Shown here one piece after another: positions 62,358 through 64,000 of a stretch of 64,000 nt of DNA. The translations under genes and the position numbers were made by a program. The stretch is from Lachnospiraceae bacterium (GTDB taxonomy: Bacteria > Bacillota > Clostridia > Lachnospirales > Lachnospiraceae). Location: NCBI GenBank assembly GCA_029338675.1, contig JAQYAV010000041.1, positions 46,183 through 110,182 on the forward strand. Reading direction: 5' to 3'. Below the pieces are notes generated by a model. It did not search any database. It saw only the letters and a program-made list of their open reading frames with translations, and was not told where the DNA came from. Numbering within the stretch: position 1 is the first letter of the stretch; each line of letters starts with the position of its first letter.

Positions 62358-63386
62358 TTATAACTGTTCAGCCATCTCAAGTAAAAGTCTCTCAGACTTC
62401 TCCCAGCCAAGACAAGGATCTGTTATGGATTTGCCATAGCATCCTGCACCTATTGGCTGATTACCATCTTCGATATAGCTTTCTATCATTACACCCTTAA
62501 CAAGCTTCTTAACCTCATCAGAATGTCTCATACTGTGAAGAATCTCATTAACAATTCTTGGCTGCTCATCCCACTTCTTGCCTGAGTTATTGTGATTAGC
62601 ATCTACTATGCAGGCAGGATTAACCAAATTAAACTTCTGGTACATGTCATATAAGAATTTAAGATCTTCGTAATGATAATTAGCAAGTGATCGACCACTC
62701 TTACTTAATGAGCCTCTTAAAATGCAATGAGCAAGAGGATTACCGTCTGTCTTAGTCTCATAACCTGAGAATAAGAATGTATGCTTAGCCTGTGCAGCAA
62801 CACAAGAATTAAGCATAACATTAAAATCGCCACTAGTTGGATTCTTCATTCCAACTGGTACATCAATACCACTTGCAGTTAATCTATGCGCTTGATTTTC
62901 AACACTTCTTGCACCAACTGCTACATAAGATAAAATATCCTCAAGATATGGCCAGTTATCAGTATAAAGCATCTCATCTGCAGCTGTAAGTCCTGTATAC
63001 TCAATTGCCTTTATATGCATCTTTCTAATTGCCTTTACACCTTCAATAAAGTCTGACTTTTTCTCTGGATCTGGCTGATGTAACATCCCCTTATAGCCTG
63101 AGCCATTAGTTCTTGGTTTATTAGTATATATTCTTGGAATAACAATAATTTTATCCTTGATTTTTTCCTGAACCTTAGCAAGTCTTGACAAATAATCTAA
63201 TACCGAATCCTCATAGTCTGCTGAACAAGGTCCAATTATTGCTAAAAATTTATTAGATTCTCCAGTGAAAACCTTTTTGATTTCCTCGTCTCTATCCTTC
63301 TTAATCTTCTTTAATTCCTCACTCATTGGATGACTATCTCTAATCTCCTCTGGTGTAGGAACACTTTTAATCATATGCAATGCCAT
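62358..63386 (-). CDS. aroF: 3-deoxy-7-phosphoheptulonate synthase (class I, DAHP synthase)
   Basis: 342 residues from ATG 63384-63386 (MALHMIKSVPTPEEIR) with GGAGGATACATCA upstream. Joins phosphoenolpyruvate and erythrose-4-phosphate, first step to aromatic amino acids. Motifs of AroF/G/H: FLAIIGPCSADYEDSVLDYL, RIYTNKPRTNGSGYKGM, ARSVENQAHR, PVGMKNPTSGDF and VDANHNNSGKKWDEQ. Own promoter upstream. Which feedback-type (F/G/H) is not decidable, symbol is approximate. Confidence 0.93.
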   Translation of the reverse strand: MALHMIKSVPTPEEIRDSHPMSEELKKIKKDRDEEIKKVFTGESNKFLAIIGPCSADYEDSVLDYLSRLAKVQEKIKDKIIVIPRIYTNKPRTNGSGYKGMLHQPDPEKKSDFIEGVKAIRKMHIKAIEYTGLTAADEMLYTDNWPYLEDILSYVAVGARSVENQAHRLTASGIDVPVGMKNPTSGDFNVMLNSCVAAQAKHTFLFSGYETKTDGNPLAHCILRGSLSKSGRSLANYHYEDLKFLYDMYQKFNLVNPACIVDANHNNSGKKWDEQPRIVNEILHSMRHSDEVKKLVKGVMIESYIEDGNQPIGAGCYGKSITDPCLGWEKSERLLLEMAEQL

Positions 63387-63444
63387 TGATGTATCCTCCA
63401 AAAAAACTATAATTCTATATATTTTAACAAAAACCACCTTGTTT

Positions 63445-63472
63445 ATTATAGCCTTAATAAAAAGGTTGTCAA
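63445..63472 (-). promoter_or_regulatory. Promoter of DAHP synthase gene
   Basis: Minus-strand TTGACA (63467-63472), 16-bp spacer, TATAAT (63445-63450), about 60 bp before the start codon. Both hexamers are consensus. Confidence 0.85.
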
Positions 63473-63503
63473 GAAAAAACAGGATAATACATCAACGCAA
63501 ATA

Positions 63504-63752
63504 TTAAGAGCCACTATTTTTACAATGTGCATAATCTGCATTATCTTTTGTTATTGCGTTATATAATTCCTCAGAATAATTAAGATCAATCCAATCGTCT
63601 ATGTCAATAAAGCCAATATACTCGCCTGTAGCATAACTAAGACCAACGTTTCTTGCTCCACCTTGTTTTAGATTATTTTCATAAGTAATAACAAGTATAT
63701 TATTAGGATATTTTTTCTCCCATTCAATTAATTTGTCATGCTCCTTATTACA
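63504..63752 (-). pseudogene. Remnant of family 2 glycosyltransferase
   Basis: An open frame on the minus strand ends at TAA 63504-63506 and reads NNLKQGGARNVGLSYATGEY then FIDIDDWID, the mid-part of GT-A family 2 (the DxD-type motif). It is closed upstream by TAA at 63753-63755 and has no start codon; the N-terminal VSVIIPVYN part is absent, and the usual long C-terminus is missing too. It lies between the DAHP synthase promoter and the hairpin block at the right edge, so an insertion/deletion event is likely. Confidence 0.7.
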
Positions 63753-63865
63753 TTAAACATATACGATATTATATCAAATTAAAGCCTTTATACGCAACAA
63801 AAGATTTGTATATTATTGCAATAATACAAATCTTTTTGTCGATATATTGCTCACATAGAAATCAG

Positions 63866-64000
63866 AACCACCGGCTTAGCCGGTGGTTTGTTCAAGCCCT
63901 ATAAGGGCTTATTACCGGCTCTGGAGTCTAAAGACTCATTGAAAAGGTTCGCCAGCCGCAACATCATTTACTCACCGAGCCCTAAAGGGCTCTATTTATT
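63866..64000. mobile_element. Probable terminus of an IS200/IS605-type element (four hairpins), runs off window
   Basis: Four perfect hairpins in 127 bp: AACCACCGGC/GCCGGTGGTT (3-nt loop), AAGCCCT/AGGGCTT, GAGTCT/AGACTC and GAGCCCT/AGGGCTC. GC content is far above the surroundings. Serial hairpins with tiny loops near an element end are typical of IS200/IS605 ends or of the omega-RNA region at the 3' end of tnpB. The transposase itself would lie beyond 64000; strand cannot be set. Confidence 0.5.

Overview
The window is low-GC DNA from a strictly anaerobic Clostridia-type Firmicute, most likely a Lachnospiraceae member. The main signs are an oxygen-sensitive class III ribonucleotide reductase pair (nrdD/nrdG), an indolepyruvate:ferredoxin oxidoreductase, a type III glutamine synthetase, a FeoA-FeoB fusion, many Gly-Gly-Cys lipoproteins, strong GGAGG ribosome binding sites and no CCA encoded on the tRNA. 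Most genes lie on the minus strand. The name of the organism cannot be read from the sequence.

Layout. 0-5 kb (minus): a GH25 muramidase cut by the left edge, an ABC transporter whose permease is fused to a CPBP protease, and a fusion of an esterase with an LCM-like methyltransferase. 5.2-5.4 kb: tRNA-Leu(CAG) with its own promoter and terminator. 5.4-11.2 kb: two paralogous exported trigger-factor-like lipoproteins flanking nrdD-nrdG, which has NrdR-box-like sites. 11.4-20.4 kb: dut, mgtE, then a minus-strand run of a short glmU-like uridylyltransferase, pth, mfd and a parvulin-like lipoprotein. 20.4-25.3 kb: FeoB-associated small protein, glnN behind a likely attenuator, and a degenerate-GGDEF/EAL protein. 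25.4-33 kb: radical-SAM DUF512 protein, cytidylate-kinase-like protein, two ion-transporter-superfamily permeases and cbiD. 33-37 kb: a VWA / MoxR-type AAA+ / leucine-rich-repeat operon. 37-42 kb: HAD phosphatase, DUF3006-like protein, HD-GYP protein, PutP, YdcF. 42-49 kb: an operon feoAB, iorA, iorB, aryl-CoA ligase and a small membrane protein. 50-51.4 kb: a plus-strand island of three uncharacterised genes (Gly/Cys-rich protein and two helical proteins). 51.6-54.3 kb: DUF4250, a degenerate CbiE/CbiT-like protein and an AI-2E family permease. 54.5-63.4 kb: AAA_14/DUF4143 ATPase, LCP protein, a membrane polyamine module (speD, DUF4178, DUF350, membrane-anchored spermidine synthase) with zinc-ribbon and DUF951 genes, HAD, CBS pair and DAHP synthase. 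The right edge holds a glycosyltransferase remnant and a string of hairpins that looks like the end of an IS200/IS605-type element.

How it fits together. Anaerobic dNTP supply (nrdDG, dut), ferrous iron import next to an iron-sulfur 2-oxoacid oxidoreductase, envelope protein folding (three lipoprotein foldases), and c-di-GMP turnover (EAL and HD-GYP proteins) are the recognisable themes. The least understood parts are the VWA/AAA+/LRR operon, the 50-51.4 kb trio, the CbiE/CbiT relic, the esterase-methyltransferase fusion and the polyamine membrane module. Short tandem duplications (about 20-66 bp units) recur at gene boundaries across the window. No CRISPR array, rRNA or intact transposase gene was seen. 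All functional calls come from reading motifs by eye; no database search was run.
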